Source of the DNA: a virus
DNA length: 29,695 nt
Strand: one strand, 5' to 3'
Virus record (IMG/VR): IMGVR_UViG_3300047178_000050
Coordinates: 1 to 29,695 of that record
Shown one piece after another: positions 1 to 7,902 of this stretch. The translations under genes were made by a program, and so were the position numbers. Every line of letters starts with the position of its first letter. Position 1 is the first letter of the stretch. The notes beneath the pieces were generated by a model. That model was not told the origin of the DNA. It worked only from the letters and a program-made list of their open reading frames with translations, and did not search any database.

Positions 1-2
1 GC

Positions 3-284
3 CTATTCCTTGGCTACAGGTGTTGCCGCTGGATTCAATGGAACCTCTGTAGATGGCTCTAGGTGCGGCTCAGGGTTTGCCGAGCTAGTGACTACCACCT
101 TACCCGCGTCGGTCTTGCTGAAGTCCACCAGGGCGCGAAGAATGGCCACTGCAATAACTCCAGCGGACGCTTTCGGAGGCAGAGCCATCACAGCAAGGAT
201 GATCGCAATCGCCGCACCGCAGAGGCCGGTTATTGTGGATTTCGGGCTGCTGAGGAAGTTGGCTTTGATTTGGTTCCAAGTCAT
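3..284 (-). CDS. small membrane protein of the lysis module (holin candidate)
   Basis: A 93-aa protein with one long hydrophobic stretch at about residues 18-50 (TGLCGAAIAIILAVMALPP followed by AGVIAVAILRAL), which could form one or two membrane helices. A polar, Pro/Glu-rich tail of about 35 residues follows. The start ATG overlaps the lysozyme stop as ATGA (281-284), so the two are probably translationally coupled. Size, hydrophobicity and position directly after the endolysin gene suggest a holin or other lysis-helper membrane protein, but no family motif is recognisable. The stop lies at 3-5, so the gene is complete. Confidence 0.75.
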   Translation of the reverse strand: MTWNQIKANFLSSPKSTITGLCGAAIAIILAVMALPPKASAGVIAVAILRALVDFSKTDAGKVVVTSSANPEPHLEPSTEVPLNPAATPVAKE

Positions 285-811
285 GCGTAGTTCTCCAAGC
301 AGCGAGTCAAGGTCGCCGCATTCAGATTGGGATTCGATTCGAGAGCAAAGTTGCTAATCTGCCACGGCTGGCCAAGCAATATGATCGCCTCGCACATACG
401 CCGCTTCCAAAGGCCAGTGACTACGCCAAAGACGCCATGCTGCGTACCCTTGTTCCAAAGCAGGAATTGCTTGGCAGCAAGATTCTTGTCCCCATTGTTG
501 AACGAAGTAAGCGCGGAGCAGTGATACTTGAAGGCGGATACGCCGATGTTGAATGTGAGGGAGCAGAAGGCATCGAATTCGTTTTGCGAGGGATTCAGCA
601 ACTTCGCGCTGACCGCCTCAAAAACAGGCTGCATGTCCTGTTGCAACCATGCTTGCGCTTGCTCCATCGTGCAGGTATCACCCTGCTTGACGCCCAAAGT
701 ATGCCCAAAGCCAATCGTCCACACCCCACCACCGTCGTCATATGCAACAGGGCTGAAACTTTCCATGTCCTTCTGCGTAACGAAGTGAATTAGTGCGGGG
801 GATGGCTGCAT
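281..811 (-). CDS. phage endolysin, GH24 lysozyme (T4-lysozyme type)
   Basis: A 176-aa muramidase of glycoside hydrolase family 24 that cleaves the beta-1,4 bond between N-acetylmuramic acid and N-acetylglucosamine in peptidoglycan at the end of infection. The catalytic Glu/Asp/Thr triad is visible: E17, D26 and T32, with the same spacing as E11/D20/T26 of T4 lysozyme, inside MESFSPVAYDD and WTIGFGHT. There is no signal peptide or SAR helix at the N terminus, so it should need a holin to reach the wall. I chose the ATG at 811 because it has an AAGGAA Shine-Dalgarno at suitable spacing and gives the usual short N terminus. An in-frame ATG at 865 would add 18 residues and also has a purine-rich stretch upstream. 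A solitary CRISPR-like repeat lies 91 nt upstream of the chosen start. Confidence 0.93.
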   Translation of the reverse strand: MQPSPALIHFVTQKDMESFSPVAYDDGGGVWTIGFGHTLGVKQGDTCTMEQAQAWLQQDMQPVFEAVSAKLLNPSQNEFDAFCSLTFNIGVSAFKYHCSALTSFNNGDKNLAAKQFLLWNKGTQHGVFGVVTGLWKRRMCEAIILLGQPWQISNFALESNPNLNAATLTRCLENYA

Positions 812-902
812 AGCAATTCCTTTGAAAATCGGCGGCAGGCTTTGAACCCCGCCGGCAAGCCACATTGGTTCCCCTTGCTAACGAAGGGCTGGAATGATTT
901 TA

Positions 903-933
903 GTTTCAATCCACGCCCCTGTATAGGGGCGAC
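903..933 (-). CRISPR. solitary type I-C-like CRISPR repeat (candidate RNA anti-CRISPR)
   Basis: On the minus strand this 31-nt element reads GTCGCCCC, TATACA, GGGGCG, TGGATTGAAAC. CGCCCCT pairs with AGGGGCG to form a 7-bp stem with an AUAC loop, and the 11-nt tail equals the 5' handle left by Cas5 processing in type I-C. Type I-C repeats typically share the GTCGC start, GC stem and GTGGATTGAAAC end and are usually 32 nt. I see no second copy in the flanks or elsewhere in the window, and no cas genes. The element is transcribed in the functional orientation by the late operon, 4 nt after the stop of a 41-aa ORF and 91 nt before the lysozyme start. It is not a terminator, because no U-run follows the stem. 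The best reading is a phage solitary repeat unit (SRU/Racr type). A decayed mini-array is the alternative. Confidence 0.75.
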
Positions 934-937
934 TTTC

Positions 938-1063
938 CTAATCAAGTCCTGTGTACGGGTTGTTGTATGTAGTGGATGCGGCAACAACATTGCTGTATGC
1001 CGCGTAAATGCAAGCGACGATTTTGAGCCCTAGAATTTCGCTGAACACGATGCAAGTCTCCAT
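938..1063 (-). CDS. possible 41-aa membrane mini-protein upstream of the CRISPR-like repeat
   Basis: An ATG at 1063 opens 41 codons ending in TAG at 938-940. The product has a hydrophobic core (ILGLKIVACIYAAYSNVVAA) that could span the membrane once, and ends in TTYNNPYTGLD. The NPYTG part is encoded by a 16-nt sequence (948-963) that also occurs at 2761-2776 in the tail spike gene, in the same reading frame. This mildly supports coding or shared origin. There is no clear Shine-Dalgarno, which keeps confidence low. It lies between the Pro-rich mini-gene and the solitary repeat, within the lysis module. The stretch may instead be the non-coding leader of the repeat RNA. Confidence 0.35.
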   Translation of the reverse strand: METCIVFSEILGLKIVACIYAAYSNVVAASTTYNNPYTGLD

Positions 1064-1082
1064 AGTGAGATGTATTGCTGCC

Positions 1083-1226
1083 CTAGTCTACATCAACTTC
1101 TGGAGCTTCTTCGATGGGAAGTATGGGTTCCGTCGCGGGATTTGGCTGAGGGCTGAGAGGGCCGTGACCACCTCCGATGATGGGGTTTGGCTCTACAGGT
1201 GCGGGGTTTGTGGGTGTTTCCGGCAT
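1083..1226 (-). CDS. 47-aa proline-rich acidic mini-protein
   Basis: An ATG at 1226 is preceded by AAGGAG at ideal distance (within the end of the upstream gene), and 47 codons run to TAG at 1083-1085. The product is rich in proline, with acidic residues near its end (PETPTNPAPVEPNP, then PILPIEEAPEVDVD), no hydrophobic helix and no cysteines. It starts 13 nt after the stop of the coiled-coil/membrane protein, so it is part of the same late transcript. I recognise no family. A short disordered linker-like protein of the lysis module is all that can be said. The strong ribosome binding site makes expression likely. Confidence 0.7.
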   Translation of the reverse strand: MPETPTNPAPVEPNPIIGGGHGPLSPQPNPATEPILPIEEAPEVDVD

Positions 1227-1238
1227 AAGCATCTCCTT

Positions 1239-1673
1239 TTAATTTGCTGCACTGGTTGAATTATCCGCTGTGATTGAGTGCTGAGTGAATAGAGGCTCAC
1301 TCGAGTGGAAAGCATTGTGATACTGCAAATAGGAAAAAATCACTGCGATGATAGAGATGATTGTCCCGCACACCCAGGCAATCGACTTGATGACATCCTT
1401 CTTGCTCCAAGTGGTGGCGTCTTTGTGATAGTCGTCAATCTTTCTCTCGATTTTCACTTGCCCATCTTGAAGCCTGTTTTGGCTTTCCTGTAGCTTTTTG
1501 ATCTCTACATCCTGAAGCTGCAAGATACCGGGGCGCGTACCTGTACCGTTGCGATCAATCGCCACAATGCGGTTTTTGATTTCGGCTATCGCTGGTAGAA
1601 GTTCTGTAGCTAGGGTGTAGTTGATTATTTGCTGCACCTCTTCCCGGTATTCCTTGCTTAGATGCTCTGCCAC
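1239..1673 (-). CDS. coiled-coil plus single-helix membrane protein (XhlA-like architecture, holin-associated candidate)
   Basis: A 144-aa protein starting with GTG at 1673 behind AGGAG. Residues 1-95 are highly charged and predicted by eye to be helical/coiled-coil (IKKLQESQNRLQDGQVKIER). A hydrophobic segment follows at about residues 96-118 (SIAWVCGTIISIIAVIFSYL), then a short polar tail. A coiled coil followed by one membrane helix is the plan of haemolysin XhlA-type and other holin-associated phage proteins, and the position before the endolysin agrees. No sequence motif proves this, and a membrane anchor for another lysis factor is possible. Confidence 0.75.
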   Translation of the reverse strand: MAEHLSKEYREEVQQIINYTLATELLPAIAEIKNRIVAIDRNGTGTRPGILQLQDVEIKKLQESQNRLQDGQVKIERKIDDYHKDATTWSKKDVIKSIAWVCGTIISIIAVIFSYLQYHNAFHSSEPLFTQHSITADNSTSAAN

Positions 1674-1802
1674 AGTTGCTCTCCTTTGCTGGGCTAGTTT
1701 AAAACGCCATTCAGATCAAGATTGTTCACCTTGAGCCGTTTTAGTACGTGCTGATGTTATAGTTCTTGGCGGTCGGTGTTCCTGCAAGCACCGCTAAAAC
1801 AT

Positions 1803-4800
1803 CTATTGATCGCTAATTTTCTCAAGCACCACGGACGCTTTGATTGTGTGCGACCCTGTGCCTGTAATTTGGATCGCGTATTGAATGGGAGTTCCAGCGA
1901 CGGCGCGGAAGGTTGCGCTTGTTGGACCTCCACTAGTGGGCGCGTAGCAGTTGGCTCCAACTGTCGTAGTTGCGAAGGCGCAAAGATTGATCCCGTAAGG
2001 ACTACCTCCAGTTACGCTTGTCCAAACCGCCGATGTCGTTACGGCGCCTGTGGAGTCTGCCACAATTACAGTTGGGTCGATTGTAAGGCGGTACTCGCCA
2101 TCCGAGGTCGTCGTAAATAGCGTCACAGTGCCACTGCTTGCGGTCAGAGTGAGCGCGGTTTTTGCCAACACGCAAACGGATGGGAGAGAGCATGTTTCAG
2201 GTGCAGAACAGTACCAAAGGCCAGTCGAAGCCGTGTAGACGCAGCGATAAGTCATACCCGGAGCGGTCGTGAACGCTGTCGCGAAAGAGCCTATTGACGT
2301 ACCTGCCGCGAACGGTGTCGCGCTATCGGCGACAAAATCAAGGGTGCCAGAATAGAGATTGTAAGTCGCCGCGTAGTAGCCGTATGCCGCAGGCGGCGTC
2401 ATAACATTCACGGTGCTAGTACCCGTAAGGTGAAAAATCTCCATCGGTGGAACAATGGTGGATGCAGCCGTTACGATTGACCCCTCGGGCAGCGAATGGA
2501 AGATGTTAAGGTTGCCAGCCCCGGCAGCGCCGAAATGAAGGCCTGTGCTGTCTCCGTACAAAAGGGCGTCTGGTGAATTGTTGCTGACGTTGAGAGGGCA
2601 CTTGTTCGCAGGTTCATAGCAAGCTCTCCACGTAGAGCCATATTCTTCGCCAGCATACCAATCAAGCGTTGATCCGTTCATATATGCGGTAAGCGCAAAT
2701 CCCCCTCCGTAGAGGTAAGCAGGATTTGCGCTGCCAAGCGGCACGTACGATTGCAGGATGCCTGTGTACGGGTTGTAGTTCATCAAACTGTTGTAAGCGT
2801 AATCGCTGCTGGGTGTGGATGGCGTCTGAGCGATAACAGCGGCCACTTGCTTCGCGATCGTAAAGTAGCCCGCAGCCGTGCCGTGCGTGTTTGTGGAATC
2901 AATGGACGTCGGCTGGATCAAGCCCAACGCCACGCCGTTTGCATTGCTGATGAAGACCGAGGTTAGATCGACAAAAGGAATCGAAACACCAGCATAGTTA
3001 TTCTGAGTCGTAGCCGAGGCCAATGTCCGCGTTGCATCCAGAATCCCCTTTTGATTCGAGGGCGTGGCCGCTGTCGTATTTTGAGGCAAGAAGCTCATCA
3101 GCACGGTATCGCTGCCGCCCGCTTTCTCCGCTGCCAGCAGCGTAGCCATGTTGGACGAGAACGTTGCGGGCGAGTACCCCGACTGCGTTTCTCCAACACC
3201 CAACGAGTTAATCGTCAGATCGCAGCCAAGAGCCGCATAAATGGCCGACGACGATGGCGAATATGGTTTGGTGTTCACAGCCCAAAGCGCAGAGCTTGAG
3301 CCCCCACTACCCGCGTTGATGATAATCACGGCGTTTGTAGTGGAATTGTAAGCCACAGTCGCTATCAAATGAATCGTGCCTGTCACTTCGGAAACGTTCA
3401 GCGTGTGAGTTCCTACAGACCCAGCCGTAAGAACCACCTTGCCTATGCCAGCCGCGCCCGTCGCCGTGAATGGCACCGCGGTTCCTCCGTCGATGTTCGC
3501 TGTACCTGTTCCTTCGGTCGTGTCGATAGCGTAATAAAGTTCGAAGGTGTCCACAGGCCACGCTACGCCGTTACTGTCCGCGGGCGTAAACGTAATAGGT
3601 GCGGTAGACGTACTCGCAGCAATGGTAGCTATGCCGATACTCGTAAAATTGATGTCCTGGTTGAAGGACGCGCCCCGAACAATACGCGCATCGTTGATAT
3701 CGTAGCGTCCGTAAACAAAAGTCTGCCCGCCATCGCCAGCCCATGATTGCCACTGCGCGGGAACGCCGTACGTAGACGTGAGGATATGCGCGAGTGAAGT
3801 AGGCCAGTTAAATGACGTCATGTTCGTACCGCCGCCGACCGTGTTGTTGCTTAGGTAGCCAGCGGTTTCTGAGTCTCCCGCCATGCAAACGCGTGCATTG
3901 CCTGTTCCCTGCTTCACCCTAGCAAGCGCAGCCCGCCAGTGAGGCATATTGAGCGAGGCTGCAGCCACGGGGCTGGATAGGCTGTAGCTGGTTGTGTTTG
4001 GATTCTGCAATGCCGCGCTGCCGCATCCTGTAGTCGTGGTGCATATCGGCGAACCGCTGACTGTGCTTCCCGAACCCATTGCGATCGGCTCGCTCGTACT
4101 CACAGTCGTACCGTTATCGCTCAAGGAGGAGTTGACGATAGAGTTCGCACCGTTCGCCTTGGGTAGTGTGTTTGTCGTTAGAGAGGAGGAATTGGTGTTT
4201 CCTCCCGCGCTGCCGCACGTACCGCTCGCAGGAGTGCAGGGGATATAAGAAGTACCCACACCACCGTAGTACGTGTTTGTCGGCAGATTCAGTGCGGCCA
4301 CGCTGGGAAAATTGATTGTTGCAGGACCACTGCTACCGCCTGGAGTTATGGTGAAATAGTCTTCTCCATAGCCAAGACCTGGACTTCCCGTGACCGCAAA
4401 TATGGGCTCACTTGGGGGCGTACTCGGATTGTTTGGGCTGTTTCTTACGGTAAGTGATGTCGTGTTCGCCCCAGTAGACTGAAAGTACGTCTGACCGTAC
4501 TGATCAATGCAGAACTCCTCAGTACCATTTTGGGTTTGAAAGCACACACCCATAGAATCTTTTATTTGAAGAGGGTTTCCAGTTGAGTCTAGCTCAGGCG
4601 TGACAACACGCGTCGTAAAGTTTGGAGAGTCAAGCGGTGCATAGTTCTGCTGACCAAGCGTTGGATTCGTGTATGGTGCAAATACGCCCGTACTTAAGTC
4701 ATAACGAGGGATATTCAGCACGCCCCCTGTATATGTGGCCGCGCCGTTTGTGCCGGTAGTCGTGAGATTGAAGGCATTCCCTGAGACACACAAACCCCAC

Positions 4801-4937
4801 TGCGATACACTCGCTACCGTGATTAAGCAGTTACCGTTCGTGGTAGATGGGCGAATCTGATTTGGATTGATGGTCTGCGCTTTCAATGAAACAGAAAGAC
4901 CAGCCAAGAATATCGCGATGATAAAAATACGTTTCAT
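1803..4937 (-). CDS. tail fibre/spike protein with SGNH (GDSL-like) hydrolase domain and N-terminal signal peptide
   Basis: A 1044-aa, Thr/Ser/Gly/Asn-rich receptor-binding-type protein. Residues 1-20 look like a classical Sec signal peptide (MKRIFIIAIFLAGLSVSLKA, then Q), which is unusual for a tail protein. About residues 20-340 are low-complexity fibre sequence. A probable SGNH hydrolase spans roughly 345-705: block I is AGDSETAG with nucleophile Ser356, and the distal block is DSTNTHGTAAGY with His685 (Asp680 nearby). An apparent beta-rich insertion lies at about 430-545. Such domains de-acetylate or cleave esters on surface polysaccharides. The C-terminal 330 residues are again fibre-like. 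The ATG follows the previous stop directly (TAG-ATG) and has AGGGG at good spacing, which supports this start and hence the signal peptide. Confidence 0.85.
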   Translation of the reverse strand: MKRIFIIAIFLAGLSVSLKAQTINPNQIRPSTTNGNCLITVASVSQWGLCVSGNAFNLTTTGTNGAATYTGGVLNIPRYDLSTGVFAPYTNPTLGQQNYAPLDSPNFTTRVVTPELDSTGNPLQIKDSMGVCFQTQNGTEEFCIDQYGQTYFQSTGANTTSLTVRNSPNNPSTPPSEPIFAVTGSPGLGYGEDYFTITPGGSSGPATINFPSVAALNLPTNTYYGGVGTSYIPCTPASGTCGSAGGNTNSSSLTTNTLPKANGANSIVNSSLSDNGTTVSTSEPIAMGSGSTVSGSPICTTTTGCGSAALQNPNTTSYSLSSPVAAASLNMPHWRAALARVKQGTGNARVCMAGDSETAGYLSNNTVGGGTNMTSFNWPTSLAHILTSTYGVPAQWQSWAGDGGQTFVYGRYDINDARIVRGASFNQDINFTSIGIATIAASTSTAPITFTPADSNGVAWPVDTFELYYAIDTTEGTGTANIDGGTAVPFTATGAAGIGKVVLTAGSVGTHTLNVSEVTGTIHLIATVAYNSTTNAVIIINAGSGGSSSALWAVNTKPYSPSSSAIYAALGCDLTINSLGVGETQSGYSPATFSSNMATLLAAEKAGGSDTVLMSFLPQNTTAATPSNQKGILDATRTLASATTQNNYAGVSIPFVDLTSVFISNANGVALGLIQPTSIDSTNTHGTAAGYFTIAKQVAAVIAQTPSTPSSDYAYNSLMNYNPYTGILQSYVPLGSANPAYLYGGGFALTAYMNGSTLDWYAGEEYGSTWRACYEPANKCPLNVSNNSPDALLYGDSTGLHFGAAGAGNLNIFHSLPEGSIVTAASTIVPPMEIFHLTGTSTVNVMTPPAAYGYYAATYNLYSGTLDFVADSATPFAAGTSIGSFATAFTTAPGMTYRCVYTASTGLWYCSAPETCSLPSVCVLAKTALTLTASSGTVTLFTTTSDGEYRLTIDPTVIVADSTGAVTTSAVWTSVTGGSPYGINLCAFATTTVGANCYAPTSGGPTSATFRAVAGTPIQYAIQITGTGSHTIKASVVLEKISDQ

Positions 4938-5429
4938 CTAAAACCCCTGAACAAAAAGTGAGTCTCCGGGCTGCGGAGCGGTTGCATATGTAAGGACGGT
5001 TCCCACAAGCGTAAATCCAAGGCCAGGAATCAACGGTATGTTAAGCCATACAGTGGCTTGGCTAAGTGTTTTCGAAATGGAAAAAACACGATTGGTTCCA
5101 TCAATAGTGCCGGTTGGAACTTGACTGAACGGAACAGGCGCACCGCTTGAAGAACCCACGAATTGATCGGGATACACTACCTGTGTTCCATTTGGGTAGA
5201 CGTAGACCACAGTGTAAAGCTGTCCATCGTTCAGATAGGCTACCGCGTGACCCGTTCCATCCGTTATCTGCGGATTCGCTGCTGTCGTTCCTGAAGTGTC
5301 GGAATAAACGGGAGCGAGAGGAGTGAGAGCAGGAAGGTTTGTCGGCTGCGTCAAATAATAGACGAGCGTACCCGCGATGGCATTGCCAAGCGTGTTCGTG
5401 ACAGTATCATCGCGGCGTAAGATCGACAT
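4938..5429 (-). CDS. tail/structural protein, probable fibre-attachment subunit
   Basis: A 163-aa protein with ATG at 5429 behind AGGAG. The N terminus carries a repetitive motif common in phage tail appendages (RRDDTVTNTLGNAIAGTLVYY). Residues 108-163 (TIDGTNRVFSIS to YATAPQPGDSLFVQGF) resemble the small beta-domain that ends many fibre and structural proteins. It sits directly before the spike gene with no gap. The likely role is a tail appendage or adaptor for the spike, judged from composition and position rather than a named family. Confidence 0.7.
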   Translation of the reverse strand: MSILRRDDTVTNTLGNAIAGTLVYYLTQPTNLPALTPLAPVYSDTSGTTAANPQITDGTGHAVAYLNDGQLYTVVYVYPNGTQVVYPDQFVGSSSGAPVPFSQVPTGTIDGTNRVFSISKTLSQATVWLNIPLIPGLGFTLVGTVLTYATAPQPGDSLFVQGF

Positions 5430-5439
5430 TCCTTATCTC

Positions 5440-6087
5440 CTAGATGTTCACAAGCAGTGCGCCAGTTCCCGTACCCGTAAGACCCGAAAGCGTTCCACGC
5501 ACAAATAGCGCAGTCGTCTCAAAATAGCCTGTAGGAGCCGATAGGGTAAGAACAGCGGTTGTGTTCGTCCAATTCACATTGTCGCTAGATACCTGCATGG
5601 TGCAGGTCAGTGCCGAAATTCCAGACGATGCGGTCAGTTGGCAAAAGACTGCGTTCTGGCTACGCGCTCCCGAAGGCCGCGCCAAAGCTCCAGAGATAGT
5701 CGAACCAGCGACTACAGTCTCGCCTGTGACCTGCGGAATGAACGAAAGCGTACCGCTATCTGCCGTCGTCGCCAGATTAGCGCCCGTCAGTGCAAATGAA
5801 ATCGTTCCCGCTCCCGTAGCATCAAGATTGAGCGCCGTGACTGGTGCCTGCGTCACATTGAACGCGCCTGCCTGCTGCTGCGATCCACGGATATCAATCA
5901 ATGTTCCAACGACAGGAAGAACGCCGCTAAAGCCCGTTACCGTGACCGTTGCCACATTCGAGGCCAAAGCCACGTTAGTGATGTAGAAATTTCCGCCGTC
6001 CGATGCGATGCTGCCGAGCAAATAGGTTTTGCTTCCGGCCGATACGAGAAGTGTGGGCGATCCTGGGGCTGCGTTGAAATAGGGCAT
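5440..6087 (-). CDS. tail structural protein, beta-rich, unknown role
   Basis: A 215-aa Thr/Ser/Gly/Ala-rich protein with few charged residues, ATG at 6087 behind a GGAGG sequence. The second half (SSGISALTCTMQVSSDNVNW) resembles phage proteins built from beta sandwiches in which measured-value-like modules (SSDNVNWTNTTAVLTL) recur. It lies between the ejection proteins and the fibre genes, so a virion role in the tail tip or appendage is likely. No catalytic motif is visible. Confidence 0.65.
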   Translation of the reverse strand: MPYFNAAPGSPTLLVSAGSKTYLLGSIASDGGNFYITNVALASNVATVTVTGFSGVLPVVGTLIDIRGSQQQAGAFNVTQAPVTALNLDATGAGTISFALTGANLATTADSGTLSFIPQVTGETVVAGSTISGALARPSGARSQNAVFCQLTASSGISALTCTMQVSSDNVNWTNTTAVLTLSAPTGYFETTALFVRGTLSGLTGTGTGALLVNI

Positions 6088-7902
6088 CTAGTTACCTCCA
6101 AATAGTTTTAGGCGTTGCGCCTTGAGAGATTCTTCATGCGCTGCTGCTGCTTTTTCTGCCTCAGTGTGGAACGCATTCAAAAGCAACGAACGCATTGACG
6201 GTGCGCCCCTCCCCGTCAATGATTCCAACATAGCCGCCGAAGGCGGTGCAGGCAAAGCAAAAGGCTCTGGTCGAACTGTCCCGTCAGGATTCGCTATAAG
6301 AGTGCGTCCGCTAGAAGTTGGCGCGAAGCGATCTGCGAACTGCGTTGGTTCAACCCTAAGACTTGCGTTACCCCCAACCCTTCCGGGATGCAGATTGCCT
6401 ACAGGGAGTCCATCGCTTAGAGCATCTGGAGATGCAATTGAACCGAGCAATTTAGGAGACATCGGTGCAGGCGTCACGACAGAAGAACGAGACGGAAAGC
6501 CGCCTTTTGTATAGTCAGCACCGCCCGGATCGGCAATTGCGCCATCGCCCAACAATCCAGCGGGTTCCGGCGACTCCAAAGGCTTGAACTTTCCGAGGTT
6601 CGGCTTCTCGCCAGCCTTTGCAAATCCTTCACGAATACCTACATCGGTTGCGCTGCCACCCATCAACGGACGGCCTGCAACTAAATCACGCAGTCCAGAG
6701 CCAATGTTTCCAATTTCCTGCAATGGCTTGGTGATGTCAAACTTAGTCATCTTCCCAAACCCATAAGGCGTGTCTTTATCCAAAATCGTGCTTCGACCTG
6801 CAACTTGATTACCGACACGCGATACTGCACTAAAGTTCTTGCGAATCTCCGCAGGATTGATGCCATACTGCTGCAACGCGGGATCAAGTGTGCTTTTGAT
6901 AGCCTCTTCTCGCGCCAAGGCGTCAGCTTGACTCAATCCTTTTTGCTGTGCGAGCTGCAATGCTGCTGGATCGCCGGTTTTCAACCCTCGATTCATCGCA
7001 GAAAGTTCTTTACGCTCTTGCTCTAGCGCATTAAGTGTCGTCGGATTGCCGTTGGGATCAGCAATGGGCGATTCTCCGACCGCGTTTAAAGTTTCTTTGT
7101 AGGGAGCCCAAATCTCTGCTTTTGCCGGCTTTATTTTCCCTTGCAAATCCTCAAGAGACGATGCGCCTTGGAGATAAGGACGCGCTAATTCGACGGCATC
7201 CTGCATTGGCAGAACTTTCTTGCCGTTCGGAACCTTCAACCCACGCAAAGCAGCCGCATCGCGGTCACCCACTGCGGCATCCTGAATCATCCCTCCCATC
7301 TTTTTAGGTACTGCCGTGATTGCATCCGCAGCCGCTTCGGGAACAAGTGGAGCTAATTGCATAGCGGTTCCGGTCAGTGTCCCCATAGTGCTAGGGTCAA
7401 TGGCTACATTCTTGATGTCCTTTACATAAGAACCAGTCGATTTAGGGGCTTGCATCGCCGCTGTCGTCATTCCAGAACCAAGAATGGGAATTGCACCGAT
7501 GCCATGCGACACAACACCAGCCCCGTTTCCTTCTTTGGCCGCATCTGCCGCTTGTTTCAATTCTCCAATGCTGCGCTTCGCACCTTCGTAAACTCCCTGA
7601 ATCAATGGCAATCCCGCAGCGGTAGCGGCAGATTTACCGATGTATCCCAAAGGGTTTGACGTGAAATCTGCACGATCTCTGTTTGACGCTTCTACAGGGT
7701 GCAACAAATCATGCAGCATGGGTGTAGTGCCGAGGCTATCCGAAAGCGAATGAAAAAAACCACGCGGCTGAGGTGCAGGTGTGGGCGATGATCCGCTTTG
7801 AACATTCGTCACATCATTGCTACTAGGCGGAGGCGCACCATATTTTTCCCACGGATTCTGGGTAGGTGTAGCCGCCGCGTAACGTTCCCAAGGCTGAGGC
7901 AT
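6088..7902 (-). CDS. internal virion/DNA ejection protein (PWE-repeat type)
   Basis: A 604-aa protein. The N terminus holds two copies of a PWExY motif (PWERYAAATP and NPWEKYGAP), a pattern often seen at the start of podovirus ejection or internal virion proteins. Alanine- and glycine-rich helical stretches with hydrophobic patches follow at about residues 85-200 (IGKSAATAAGLPLIQGVYEG; GVVSHGIGAIPILGSGM), suiting a protein that inserts into the envelope during DNA delivery. A charged helical region spans about 260-360. The start ATG overlaps the preceding stop as TAATG at 7902. The function is inferred from composition and from its place in a three-gene ejection cluster. Confidence 0.65.
   Translation of the reverse strand: MPQPWERYAAATPTQNPWEKYGAPPPSSNDVTNVQSGSSPTPAPQPRGFFHSLSDSLGTTPMLHDLLHPVEASNRDRADFTSNPLGYIGKSAATAAGLPLIQGVYEGAKRSIGELKQAADAAKEGNGAGVVSHGIGAIPILGSGMTTAAMQAPKSTGSYVKDIKNVAIDPSTMGTLTGTAMQLAPLVPEAAADAITAVPKKMGGMIQDAAVGDRDAAALRGLKVPNGKKVLPMQDAVELARPYLQGASSLEDLQGKIKPAKAEIWAPYKETLNAVGESPIADPNGNPTTLNALEQERKELSAMNRGLKTGDPAALQLAQQKGLSQADALAREEAIKSTLDPALQQYGINPAEIRKNFSAVSRVGNQVAGRSTILDKDTPYGFGKMTKFDITKPLQEIGNIGSGLRDLVAGRPLMGGSATDVGIREGFAKAGEKPNLGKFKPLESPEPAGLLGDGAIADPGGADYTKGGFPSRSSVVTPAPMSPKLLGSIASPDALSDGLPVGNLHPGRVGGNASLRVEPTQFADRFAPTSSGRTLIANPDGTVRPEPFALPAPPSAAMLESLTGRGAPSMRSLLLNAFHTEAEKAAAAHEESLKAQRLKLFGGN

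Noticed and set aside
914-931. GC-rich hairpin read as a rho-independent terminator
   Set aside because: No U-run follows on either strand. The flanking TGGATTGAAAC tail and GTCGC start identify it as CRISPR-repeat-like.
790-990. Minus-strand ORF of 66 codons covering the CRISPR-like repeat
   Set aside because: No Shine-Dalgarno, it runs through the lysozyme start in another frame, and its sequence is low-quality. The repeat structure explains the region better.
1774-1793. Inverted repeat CGGTG/CACCG downstream of the spike gene as a terminator
   Set aside because: Only 5 bp with a 10-nt loop and no U-run on the minus strand. It can arise by chance.
1752-1802. Short open frame ending in GTPTAKNYNISTY after the spike stop codon
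   Set aside because: It looks protein-like but has no usable start with a ribosome binding site, and a stop precedes it. A frameshifted spike end is possible but cannot be shown.
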